Positions 17,855 through 25,906 of a stretch of 64,000 bases of DNA are shown here, in pieces. The translations under genes were made by a program, and so were the position numbers. The notes under the pieces are model-generated. The model made no database searches and had not been told where the DNA came from. It was given only the letters and a program-made list of their open reading frames with translations. The stretch comes from an uncultured Bacteroidales bacterium (GTDB lineage Bacteria; Bacteroidota; Bacteroidia; Bacteroidales; UBA932): NCBI GenBank assembly GCA_949296645.1, contig CASFPH010000005.1, positions 20,417 to 84,416 on the forward strand. The letters run 5' to 3'. How positions within the stretch are numbered: the first letter of the stretch is position 1; every line of letters starts with the position of its first letter.

Positions 17855-18910
17855 TTAATGTATACCAGATTGTTTCAATGCATTTGAAAAATATTCGCCT
17901 CCGGAGATTTTTCTCTCCACTGTCAGGACGTTTTTTCTCATTTCTTCATATTTATCATCCGTAATACCGGAAAGCACCGACGGTAAGTCGGCCAGAGAAT
18001 CCACACATATTCCGATACCGTTGTCAGCAACGAATCCGGCCATGGCCGCTCCGCTCCAGATAATAAGAGGAATTCCGCATTTTATATAAAGCGAAACCTT
18101 ATGAGGAGTATTGATTGCAAGATATTCTCCGAAATCACCGCTGCATGTATCCACCGAATCCCCATCCCATACAAGGCCGTAATCACCATCAGCCCCTGAT
18201 ATAAGTTCTTCAGAATCAACAAAGCCCTTATATGAAAACAACTGACGGTTAGTAATTGCATTCATGTCGAAACCGCTACCGTAAAGACTTACAATGAAAC
18301 GTCCGTCTATTACATTTTCCAAATCATACAGGAATGCATTTTTCCTGCGGTTGAGAGCACCTGCATAAACTATCGAAAACCTGTCCCTGCATCTGTTCCG
18401 TTGCCCGGGACACCTTTTTCCGGAAAGATAGTCAAACACTCCCAGTTCATGCATTACGACATTGCAACCGTTTTTCTTCAACCATGCACTCATTTTTTCA
18501 TTTCCCGTAATGATGACATCCGCCCTGCTTATTTTTCGTATTTCCTGACCTACAGACATATGTTTAACCCTTAACGAATTCAGATCATGTATAAACACGA
18601 TGCACCTGGCGCCCTTTATTCTGGAAACGGCACAAAGAAATGTAAAGAACTTGCTCAACGGATACTGGAGAACAAGATTATCTCCTTTTCCGAGTTTGAA
18701 TGAAGCCTTCAGTACACCATAAAGGTTCAACAAAAAAGATTTCACTGAATTGCGGCAAAGTGTTCTCCTTATTCCTATATTAACGAATCCCAATCCGTCC
18801 ATGATGGTTTCAATATCAGCACGGGCCTTGCTTCCGGCGCCGGTGAAACCTTTGTAGCATCTGGACAAATAACAATTGCGTACGCGTCCATGTACTTGCA
18901 TATTATTCAT
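17855..18910 (-). CDS. Glycosyltransferase (galactofuranosyltransferase-like)
   Basis: 351 residues from the ATG at 18910; a further ATG lies three codons on, and a TTG upstream is less likely. GxGSKARADIETIMDGLGFVNIG near the start and later IVFIHDLNSLR, VIITGNEKMSAWLKKNG, FSIVYAGALNRRKNAFLY and a C-terminal donor-site region are those of GT-B-fold transferases annotated as beta-1,6-galactofuranosyltransferases in Bacteroidota. It should add a sugar to a cell-surface glycan in the cytoplasm. It stands alone between plus-strand peptidase genes, with its own -7 box at 18956-18949. Confidence 0.75.
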   Translation of the reverse strand: MNNMQVHGRVRNCYLSRCYKGFTGAGSKARADIETIMDGLGFVNIGIRRTLCRNSVKSFLLNLYGVLKASFKLGKGDNLVLQYPLSKFFTFLCAVSRIKGARCIVFIHDLNSLRVKHMSVGQEIRKISRADVIITGNEKMSAWLKKNGCNVVMHELGVFDYLSGKRCPGQRNRCRDRFSIVYAGALNRRKNAFLYDLENVIDGRFIVSLYGSGFDMNAITNRQLFSYKGFVDSEELISGADGDYGLVWDGDSVDTCSGDFGEYLAINTPHKVSLYIKCGIPLIIWSGAAMAGFVADNGIGICVDSLADLPSVLSGITDDKYEEMRKNVLTVERKISGGEYFSNALKQSGIH

Positions 18911-18948
18911 TTTCACTGTAAAAAATCGTTTCAAGTTCAATTAGAAAA

Positions 18949-18956
18949 CAAAAATA
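18949..18956 (-). promoter_or_regulatory. Bacteroidota -7 box TATTTTTG
   Basis: Minus-strand TATTTTTG matches TAnnTTTG, 38 bp upstream of the glycosyltransferase start. Confidence 0.4.
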
Positions 18957-19045
18957 ATAAAATCCGGTACTTATAATGAATTTGAATGTTTCGCCGGGAG
19001 AAAATTTTTTTAACTTTAATGAAATTTTAACCTGACACTGACTTT

Positions 19046-19135
19046 ATGAAACAACTTGCCTGTATTATTGCAGCGGCAGCCATATTCATTATGCTCGTCA
19101 TCGCCACTGCCTCAGTCCGACAGTCCTTGCCGTGA
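19046..19135 (+). CDS. Possible small membrane peptide (29 aa)
   Basis: ATG at 19046 to TGA at 19133-19135 encodes 29 residues: a short basic start (MKQ), one hydrophobic helix (ACIIAAAAIFIMLVIATAS) and a polar end (VRQSLP). It occupies part of the longest stretch without a large gene (18911-19239). AT-rich sequence precedes it (TAACTTTA at 19011-19018 is one base off a -7 box). It looks like a single-pass small protein, or a decayed signal peptide. I recognise no family, and ORFs this short arise by chance. Confidence 0.35.
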   Translation: MKQLACIIAAAAIFIMLVIATASVRQSLP

Positions 19136-19239
19136 GAAACAACCTTCAAAGAAAAACAGGATGCATCCAGATATTCATTTCAGAACTTGCATAAAGTGCA
19201 ATGGATAATAAGAGAATACCGTTAAAACCAGATATGATC

Positions 19240-20268
19240 ATGAAAACAAAACTGTCAACACTCAGTGCAGTTTCAGCGCTTATGATGCTGAACTGCGGAT
19301 GTTCCGGCAACAGCAACAGCATCGGAACCAACGATCCGGAAAGGGAATATGTTATTTTAGTTCACGGAGGAGCAGGGGAAATGGGCGGACTTGCAAAAGA
19401 CCCTGAAAAGTCCGCGGCCTACTACACTGCACTCGATTCGGCTCTTGTAATCGGAGCGGAAATCCTTGACAAAGGAGGGAACGGAACTGATGCAGTCAGG
19501 GCAGTGATCAGATATTTCGAAGGCAATCCCCTCTTCAATGCCGGAGTCGGGGCCACAATATCGGCTGAAGGATATTTTGAGCTAGACGCGGCCATTATGG
19601 AAGGCAAAGACCTCTCTGCAGGAGCCGTTGCAGGAGTAAGACACATAAAAAATCCCATAGAAGCCGCATACGCTGTCAAGACAAAGACAGCCCACGTAAT
19701 GCTAAGCGGTGAAGGTGCGGAACGTTTTGCCGAATCAGAAGGGCTCGAAATGGTGGACGACAACACTTATTTCGCTACACCGAAAACAATGAAATGGGTA
19801 GATGAATTCAAAAAGGCAAGCAAGAAAAACGGGACAGTAGGATGCGTAGTACTCGACAAAAACGGCAATCTTACTGCAGGCACCAGTACCGGAGGAATGT
19901 TCAAAAAACGTTGGGGCAGAATCGGCGACTGCCCTGTAATAGGAGCGGGGACATATGCTGACAATGAAAGTTGCGCCGTATCATGCACAGGTCATGGAGA
20001 ATATTTCATACGCCATTCAGTAGCATTCAATCTGTGTGCACGCTACAAATTCCTGAAAGAAGACATCAAAACCGCTTCCGAGCATATCATATTCAACGAA
20101 CTTAACAGAGAAGCAGGAAACGGAGGTCTGATAGCCGTGGATAAATACGGTAATTTTGCCATGCCTTTCAACTGCAGCGGAATGTACAGAGGATACCTAT
20201 ATAAGGAAAAAGCCACAGGAACAGTAAAAAAAGGCTACGGTATAGACAGTACGATGATTGAAAAATAG
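19240..20268 (+). CDS. Isoaspartyl peptidase/L-asparaginase (Ntn-hydrolase), lipoprotein
   Basis: 342 residues from the ATG at 19240; in-frame ATGs at 19201 and 19234 are possible but place residues before the signal. The N-terminus looks like a lipoprotein leader ending LNCGC (Cys21; imperfect lipobox). The body is plant-type asparaginase: VHGGAGEMG, NPLFNAGVGATISAEGYFELDA, and the autocleavage site NGTVGCVVLD with nucleophile Thr199, followed by AGTSTGG. The precursor cleaves itself into two chains and hydrolyses beta-aspartyl dipeptides and asparagine. Usually such enzymes are cytoplasmic or periplasmic; here membrane anchoring is predicted. Confidence 0.9.
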   Translation: MKTKLSTLSAVSALMMLNCGCSGNSNSIGTNDPEREYVILVHGGAGEMGGLAKDPEKSAAYYTALDSALVIGAEILDKGGNGTDAVRAVIRYFEGNPLFNAGVGATISAEGYFELDAAIMEGKDLSAGAVAGVRHIKNPIEAAYAVKTKTAHVMLSGEGAERFAESEGLEMVDDNTYFATPKTMKWVDEFKKASKKNGTVGCVVLDKNGNLTAGTSTGGMFKKRWGRIGDCPVIGAGTYADNESCAVSCTGHGEYFIRHSVAFNLCARYKFLKEDIKTASEHIIFNELNREAGNGGLIAVDKYGNFAMPFNCSGMYRGYLYKEKATGTVKKGYGIDSTMIEK

Positions 20269-20289
20269 ATATAAGTACTGAAGGACAAA

Positions 20290-20329
20290 AAAGGGGCTGC
20301 ATCAAAAAAAATTCTGACGCAGCCCTTTT
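20290..20329 (+). terminator. Terminator for the asparaginase gene (hairpin A)
   Basis: AAAAGGGGCTGC pairs with GCAGCCCTTTT across a loop holding eight As, one G bulged. It begins 21 bp after the stop codon. Its right arm overlaps the left arm of hairpin B. Confidence 0.7.
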
Positions 20330-20341
20330 AAGGTGCGTCAG
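20314..20341 (-). terminator. Terminator for the glycogen operon (hairpin B)
   Basis: CTGACGCA (20314-20321) and TGCGTCAG (20334-20341) are a perfect 8-bp pair, extended by CCTT/AAGG inside. Read on the minus strand the stem is followed at once by AATTTTTTTT, a classical intrinsic terminator, 18 bp after the operon's last stop codon. Confidence 0.8.
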
Positions 20342-20359
20342 AATATGTGAGGTACCACA

Positions 20360-23300
20360 TTATACCCACTTCACAAGAGCGAAGTCCTGCCTGTGAGGGA
20401 GCAGAGAATTCTTAGGGAAAATTCTTATGCCCAACAGAAAGGCACCCGGACTGCTCGGAGTGACTTCCAGAGAATATACGGACTTTCCTTCGGCACACGA
20501 AATCGGCTGGAACTCATGAGTGGAAACTACTTCAACCCTGTTATCCTTCTTTTGGGAAACAACAAGTTCCACACCTATGTCGTCAATCGACAACACTCCT
20601 GTATCCAGCTTTATTTCAGCCTTGTAGGATTTGCCCATTGATATGTCATGACGGGATTTGTCAGGAAGTGTAATGGTCTCCACCTTCACATCCTCCCAGC
20701 TTCTCGTAACCCTGTTCTTCCATTCAGATATTTCTATTGCCATGGCATATGAATTTTCCTTCAGTTTTGCGGATCTTCTTGCCATAGGTACGTAGAACTT
20801 GTCCTCATAATCATTCATCATTCTGTTCGACGTATAATCGCATGCTACTTTGGCAATGGTATTTTTAATATATGCCGTCCATTCAGACGAATGTCCGTTT
20901 TCGGACCTTCCGGAATAAAAAGCAGGAACTATCTCATCTTCAAGTATATTGTATATAACTTCAGCATCAAGTTCATTCTGGTAATCCTGATTTTCATACG
21001 CACGTTCCTTAGGCAATGCCCAACCTGCACCAGGTCTGTAGCCCTCAACCCACCATCCGTCAAGTACGCTGAAATGCATTACTCCGTTCATGGCAGCTTT
21101 CTGTCCGCTCGTACCGGACGCTTCCAGAGGTCTTGTAGGAGTATTCATCCACACATCCACACCCTGCACCATATGCCTGGCAAGATCCATGTCATAATTC
21201 GGAAGGAAAAGTATCTTTCCTATGAATTGAGGATACTTTGAGATTTCGACTATCCGTTTGATAAGATCCTGACCCGCTTTGTCTGCAGGATGCGCCTTGC
21301 CTGCAAATATGAACTGGACCGGTCTGTCGGGATTGTTCACTATCGCTGCAAGTCTGTCCAGATTGCTGAACAGCAAATGGGCCCTTTTATAAGTTGCAAA
21401 ACGCCTTGCAAAACCGATTGTAAGAATATCATCCCTGAGCGTATCTTCAATCTGTACGATCTGACGCGGTGCAAAATACGGGATTTTTTCGTTTGAAAGC
21501 CTGTACTTGATATAATCAATCAGCTGTTTCCTCAAAAGATTTCTTATATCATGAATCCTGCGGTCAGGTATCCTGTATATACCTTCAAAACATGATTTAT
21601 CGTAATGATGCGTTTTGAAATCCTCGCCGAACACTTCAGCCTCCACCCGTTTCCATTCAGGAGCCGTCCATGTAGGATGATGTACACCGTTGGTCACATA
21701 ACTCACATGGAGTTCCTCCGGCATATACCCGGGCCACATGTCTTTGAATATACCACGGCTGACTTCACCATGAAGCATGCTCACGCCGTTGACTTCCTGC
21801 GAAAGACTGGCGGCAAGAAAACTCATCGAGAACTTCTCCCCACGGTCCGTCGCATTTATTTTACCGAGGGCCATAAGCTGTTCCCACGATATTTTCATAC
21901 GGCCAGGCAGATATGAAAGATAACCTCTCAACATATCTTCATCGAAAGCATCATGCCCGGCAGGAACAGGTGTATGCGTAGTGAATAGAGAAGACGCCCT
22001 GACTACTTCCATCGCTTCGGGGAATGACAGATGTTCATTTTCCACATACTCCAGAAGTCTTTCGAGACCGATAAATGCCGCATGTCCCTCATTACAATGA
22101 TATACGTCCGCATCTATGCCGAGTTTTCTCAATGCCTGTATGCCGCCGAATCCAAGAAGAATTTCCTGCTTAAGTCTGTTTTCCCAGTCTCCGCCATACA
22201 GGAAATGCGTAATTGACCTGTCTTCGTCACGGTTCGCTTCAAAATCCGTATCCAGAAGATAAAGCTGCGCCCTGCCGATATCCACCCTCCATACATGGGC
22301 ATACAGTGTACGGCCAGGGAACGGAAGCGACAATGTAAGCCAATCGCCGTTTTCGTCCCTTACCTGAGTTACCGGAATCTTTGAAAAATCCTGAGCTTCA
22401 TAATCGGCTTCCTGTGCTCCTGTTGCGGAAAACTTCTGATTGAAATACCCATATCTGTAAAGAAGTCCGACACCGGTAATATTGACACGTTTGTCGCTGG
22501 CTTCCTTCATATAGTCACCGGCAAGAACTCCCAATCCACCCGAATAAATCTTCAGAGATGAATGGAGCCCGTATTCCATACTGAAATATGCAACTGAAGG
22601 GGACTTTCCGGAAAAGTCCGCAGGCTTCATGTATTCCTTGAACTTCTCATAAACCGCATGCAGACGCGCCATAAAGTCAGGATCAGCCTCAAGTTCCCTG
22701 TAACGGTTCAGGGAAATTCCGTCAAGCATTACTATAGGGTTATTTGCAGAAACTCTCCATTGTTCGGGATCCACGCTTCTGAACAAATCCACTGCCTCTT
22801 CATTCCAGCTCCACCACAGATTCTGGGAAAGCTTTTCAAGAGCGGACAAACTTTCCGGGATGGATCTGTGGACAGTAAATCCTGTCCAGTTAGGAGTACT
22901 TGTAACATTCTTACGCTCTATTGACACCCATTCCCCGGCAGGCAATACAGGTTGCGACTCCATTCTGTCGCCTACCTTCGTCAATGCTATCCTGTAGGCC
23001 TCATTATAATAAGTGACAAGATTTTTCCACAATGCGATGGAAGAAATGCGGCCTGCATTCTCCCGTACAGCCTTGTATGATTTTTTATCGAGGGAAGCTA
23101 TCCGGATAATGTTTTCGGCTATCTTCTCCGCCACTGCATCGCCGTCACTGTCCTTCCTTTCAATAACGGAAATACCGGGATGCGCCTCTGCACAATGTGT
23201 ATCCACCCATCTGCCGAAACCGGCGAGAGTAGTCGTTATGGTCGGCACCTTAAATGCGAGACTCTCAAGCGGAGTATACCCCCAAGGCTCATAATATGAA

Positions 23301-24583
23301 GGGAATACGGTCAGATCCATTCCTATCAGAAGATCATAGTAGGTCATATTGAACACTCCGTCGTTTCCATTCAGATAACTCGGCACGAACACGACCTTCA
23401 CTCTGTTGTCCTCTCCATTTACAAGCGATTTTTCAGAGAGCCGCTTCAAAACCGGATCATTCCACGGATCACAAAGTTCATGAGTTGAGTACCTGTTTTC
23501 TTCAGGATTTCGGCTGACACCCTTGATGCCTGCGGGAACCATTATGAAAGCAAGCACCTCACGTTCATTCCTGCTGTCGGAATCAAGACATGACAAAGCA
23601 TCTATAAATACGTCGATTCCCTTGTTCCTGAACTCATAACGACCGCTTGTAGCAACAATCAGAGCATTATCGGAAACTTTTCTGCCCAACACATTTTCCG
23701 CTACTTCAAACATTTTAGCCCTTGCTTCCTTCCTCTTCTGCTCGAAAACATCCTTTTCAGGCACGAATCCGTTCTCGAATCCGTTAGGTGTTACCATATC
23801 GACCTGTTTGCCGAGAAAATGCGAACATTCTTCTGCCGTTATCTCGCTTACAGTAGTGAAACAGTCGGCATACTCGGCTGCCTTGCATTCCAGAGAATGC
23901 TTTGACACGACATTGAATCTGTGGGCAGCTTCGTTAGGGTTGTAATTTCCTATCTGATCATACAGGCCGAGACCGTTTCCGGCTATACAGCGTCCAAGAA
24001 CCGTAGCATGCGTGGTAAACACGCAACCTGCCTGAGGAAGCGAATCTCTCAGATAAAGCAGGCCGCTTCCGGTCATCCACTCATGGAACTGGGCAAGAAC
24101 ACTTGATCTGGCAGTCAGATTGAACTTTACAAAACTTTCTATGACCTTGCCTGCCGCATAACCGAACAGTACAGGTTCTATATAATCCCATTGGCCGGTA
24201 AGCGAATCAAGCCTGAATTTTTCCCAAAAGGACGCCAGTATCTGATCCTTTTTAGGAATAAACACAGTGAAATCCACCAGAATCACTATAGGATTCCCGG
24301 CAATGTTCCAATGACCTGTCTTGACCCTCAGACCCTCCCTGGCAACCTTGGAACGCCATGAACTGAACAGATGCGTGTCTTCCGTAAATTCCGGATTCGG
24401 TTCATTGTAACGCCATATATCGGGGCCTATCAGTATATGATTGTTATTGAATTCTCGCATCATACTCAAAGCCTTGGTAGAGACTACGGTATGAATGCCG
24501 CCAACCTTGTTGCATACTTCCCAGCTCACTTCAAACAGATAAGCAGGGGAAACCGCCTCTTTTTCCTTTTTTACATTATCCAT
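20360..24583 (-). CDS. Glycogen synthase (GT3)-alpha-glucan phosphorylase (GT35) fusion
   Basis: 1407 residues in two enzymes. Residues about 10-545 are a GT3 glycogen synthase of the eukaryote-like kind (FEVSWEVCNKVGGIHTVVSTKA), with the paired glutamates EPWGYTPLE at 432 and 440. From about 570 comes a DUF3417 segment (LSALEKLSQNLWWSWN) and then an alpha-glucan phosphorylase (SMEYGLHSSLKIYSGGLGVLAGDY; CNEGHAAF; VTNGVHHPTW), with the pyridoxal-phosphate lysine at 1162 in EASGTSGQKAAMNG. One chain would therefore both extend and phosphorolyse alpha-1,4-glucan. Separate genes for the two are also common in this phylum. Last gene of the glycogen operon; 7 bp after the GH57-like gene. Confidence 0.93.
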   Translation of the reverse strand: MDNVKKEKEAVSPAYLFEVSWEVCNKVGGIHTVVSTKALSMMREFNNNHILIGPDIWRYNEPNPEFTEDTHLFSSWRSKVAREGLRVKTGHWNIAGNPIVILVDFTVFIPKKDQILASFWEKFRLDSLTGQWDYIEPVLFGYAAGKVIESFVKFNLTARSSVLAQFHEWMTGSGLLYLRDSLPQAGCVFTTHATVLGRCIAGNGLGLYDQIGNYNPNEAAHRFNVVSKHSLECKAAEYADCFTTVSEITAEECSHFLGKQVDMVTPNGFENGFVPEKDVFEQKRKEARAKMFEVAENVLGRKVSDNALIVATSGRYEFRNKGIDVFIDALSCLDSDSRNEREVLAFIMVPAGIKGVSRNPEENRYSTHELCDPWNDPVLKRLSEKSLVNGEDNRVKVVFVPSYLNGNDGVFNMTYYDLLIGMDLTVFPSYYEPWGYTPLESLAFKVPTITTTLAGFGRWVDTHCAEAHPGISVIERKDSDGDAVAEKIAENIIRIASLDKKSYKAVRENAGRISSIALWKNLVTYYNEAYRIALTKVGDRMESQPVLPAGEWVSIERKNVTSTPNWTGFTVHRSIPESLSALEKLSQNLWWSWNEEAVDLFRSVDPEQWRVSANNPIVMLDGISLNRYRELEADPDFMARLHAVYEKFKEYMKPADFSGKSPSVAYFSMEYGLHSSLKIYSGGLGVLAGDYMKEASDKRVNITGVGLLYRYGYFNQKFSATGAQEADYEAQDFSKIPVTQVRDENGDWLTLSLPFPGRTLYAHVWRVDIGRAQLYLLDTDFEANRDEDRSITHFLYGGDWENRLKQEILLGFGGIQALRKLGIDADVYHCNEGHAAFIGLERLLEYVENEHLSFPEAMEVVRASSLFTTHTPVPAGHDAFDEDMLRGYLSYLPGRMKISWEQLMALGKINATDRGEKFSMSFLAASLSQEVNGVSMLHGEVSRGIFKDMWPGYMPEELHVSYVTNGVHHPTWTAPEWKRVEAEVFGEDFKTHHYDKSCFEGIYRIPDRRIHDIRNLLRKQLIDYIKYRLSNEKIPYFAPRQIVQIEDTLRDDILTIGFARRFATYKRAHLLFSNLDRLAAIVNNPDRPVQFIFAGKAHPADKAGQDLIKRIVEISKYPQFIGKILFLPNYDMDLARHMVQGVDVWMNTPTRPLEASGTSGQKAAMNGVMHFSVLDGWWVEGYRPGAGWALPKERAYENQDYQNELDAEVIYNILEDEIVPAFYSGRSENGHSSEWTAYIKNTIAKVACDYTSNRMMNDYEDKFYVPMARRSAKLKENSYAMAIEISEWKNRVTRSWEDVKVETITLPDKSRHDISMGKSYKAEIKLDTGVLSIDDIGVELVVSQKKDNRVEVVSTHEFQPISCAEGKSVYSLEVTPSSPGAFLLGIRIFPKNSLLPHRQDFALVKWV

Positions 24584-24590
24584 AAATATA

Positions 24591-25895
24591 CTACTCCTTT
24601 ATCTCCTTGTCCACTTTATCCTTTTTTACGTTTTTAGTCTTTTTTACCGTTTTTTTGCCGTTAAGCTTCTTTTCTGCGACCTGCTCCTTCCTTTCAGACT
24701 TACCGGATGACGCATTCTCCACTCGTGCGATAAAATCGCTGAGTACGTTCATATAATTTATGAACGCCTCGTAAGGAGTATCATAAGGAGAAACATAACG
24801 GTGGAAATCGCTGTCGGAAAACAATTTCGTTCTCATATAGTAAAAATGGTCGCTTGCCTGCAGACGCCTGTAATCCCTTATCAACGAATAATCATCCGTC
24901 TTCGCCACCTTGTCCTTGATCTTGAAAAGTTCTTCGAAAGCCTCGTTCTGCAATTCGTTACCAAGCCATCCGGTTATATCCTTTTCTTCATCTGACCATG
25001 ACATAGGATACGGCACATGAAGAGGGGCAACAGGCTGATGCTTCTTCACAGTCTCCGAAGGGGTAAGGAATTCGAAATCCGTCATTGAAAAGACTGCCTT
25101 CGGCAGATTCCGCATGAAATCGAAAATTCCTGAAGATGCAGGCTGATACTCCCCGAAAGTTTCGTAGTTCATGAACAGATTGACAACATCGCTCTCACGC
25201 GATTCCTGATCAAGCCAATATGCAAATTTTTCAGACGTCAGAGGCCATTCATCCCAGTTTCTGTCCGAAAAGCGCAATGTTATGTCATCACTCAGGCGCG
25301 AATTCTTAAGAAGCAGTTTTAGTCTCGGATTTATGGCATTGGTATAAACATAGTCAGGACTCTTCCAGCCGAGGACATGCTTTGCCCCGTCGGTAAGCAT
25401 ACATTCAAAACCCATATCCGCCACCCTGCGTCCTATCTCGTCGGAATAGATAAGGGAAGAATTCCTCATGGTAACAGGGTATTTTCCGAAAAGTTCCTTC
25501 ATCTTCTCGGCATGATACCTTACCTGAGATTCGAATTCATCAGAATCCGACAGTGAAGCCAGTGAATGTCCGTAAGTTTCAGCTATGAACTCTACGCATC
25601 CGGTAGCGGCAAGTTTTCTGAAACTTTCCATCACTTCCGGAGCATGCATCTCGAACTGTTCTATGGCACTCCCGGATATGGAAAAGCTCACCTTGAAGTT
25701 TTCCCCGTACTGGGAAATGAGATCCAGCAGAAGATTGTTCATTGGAAGATAACAATTCGCAGCGATTCTCTTTATCGTAGAAGCATTCACATATTCGTCA
25801 AAATAATCATGCCTCACGCCTATATCGAAAAAACGGTATTTTCTCAATCTGACAGGCTGATGTACCTGAAAATAAAAACATAGGGTCTTTTTCAT
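24591..25895 (-). CDS. GH57-like protein with a changed catalytic Asp and lysine-rich tail
   Basis: 434 residues from the ATG at 25895 (a TTG at 25904 is possible). GH57 marks are FQVHQPVRL near the start, a nucleophile region IAETYGHSLASL (Glu106) and the fourth conserved block FMNYETFGEY. In active GH57 enzymes the residue before (Y/G)E.FG is the acid/base Asp; here it is Asn243, so hydrolysis may be lost, as in the alpha-amylase-like proteins described in GH57. The last 38 residues hold 14 lysines alternating with V, E and D, unlike the rest. It sits between the GT4 and synthase/phosphorylase genes of the operon. Confidence 0.85.
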   Translation of the reverse strand: MKKTLCFYFQVHQPVRLRKYRFFDIGVRHDYFDEYVNASTIKRIAANCYLPMNNLLLDLISQYGENFKVSFSISGSAIEQFEMHAPEVMESFRKLAATGCVEFIAETYGHSLASLSDSDEFESQVRYHAEKMKELFGKYPVTMRNSSLIYSDEIGRRVADMGFECMLTDGAKHVLGWKSPDYVYTNAINPRLKLLLKNSRLSDDITLRFSDRNWDEWPLTSEKFAYWLDQESRESDVVNLFMNYETFGEYQPASSGIFDFMRNLPKAVFSMTDFEFLTPSETVKKHQPVAPLHVPYPMSWSDEEKDITGWLGNELQNEAFEELFKIKDKVAKTDDYSLIRDYRRLQASDHFYYMRTKLFSDSDFHRYVSPYDTPYEAFINYMNVLSDFIARVENASSGKSERKEQVAEKKLNGKKTVKKTKNVKKDKVDKEIKE

Positions 25896-25906
25896 ATCAT
25901 TCAAGT

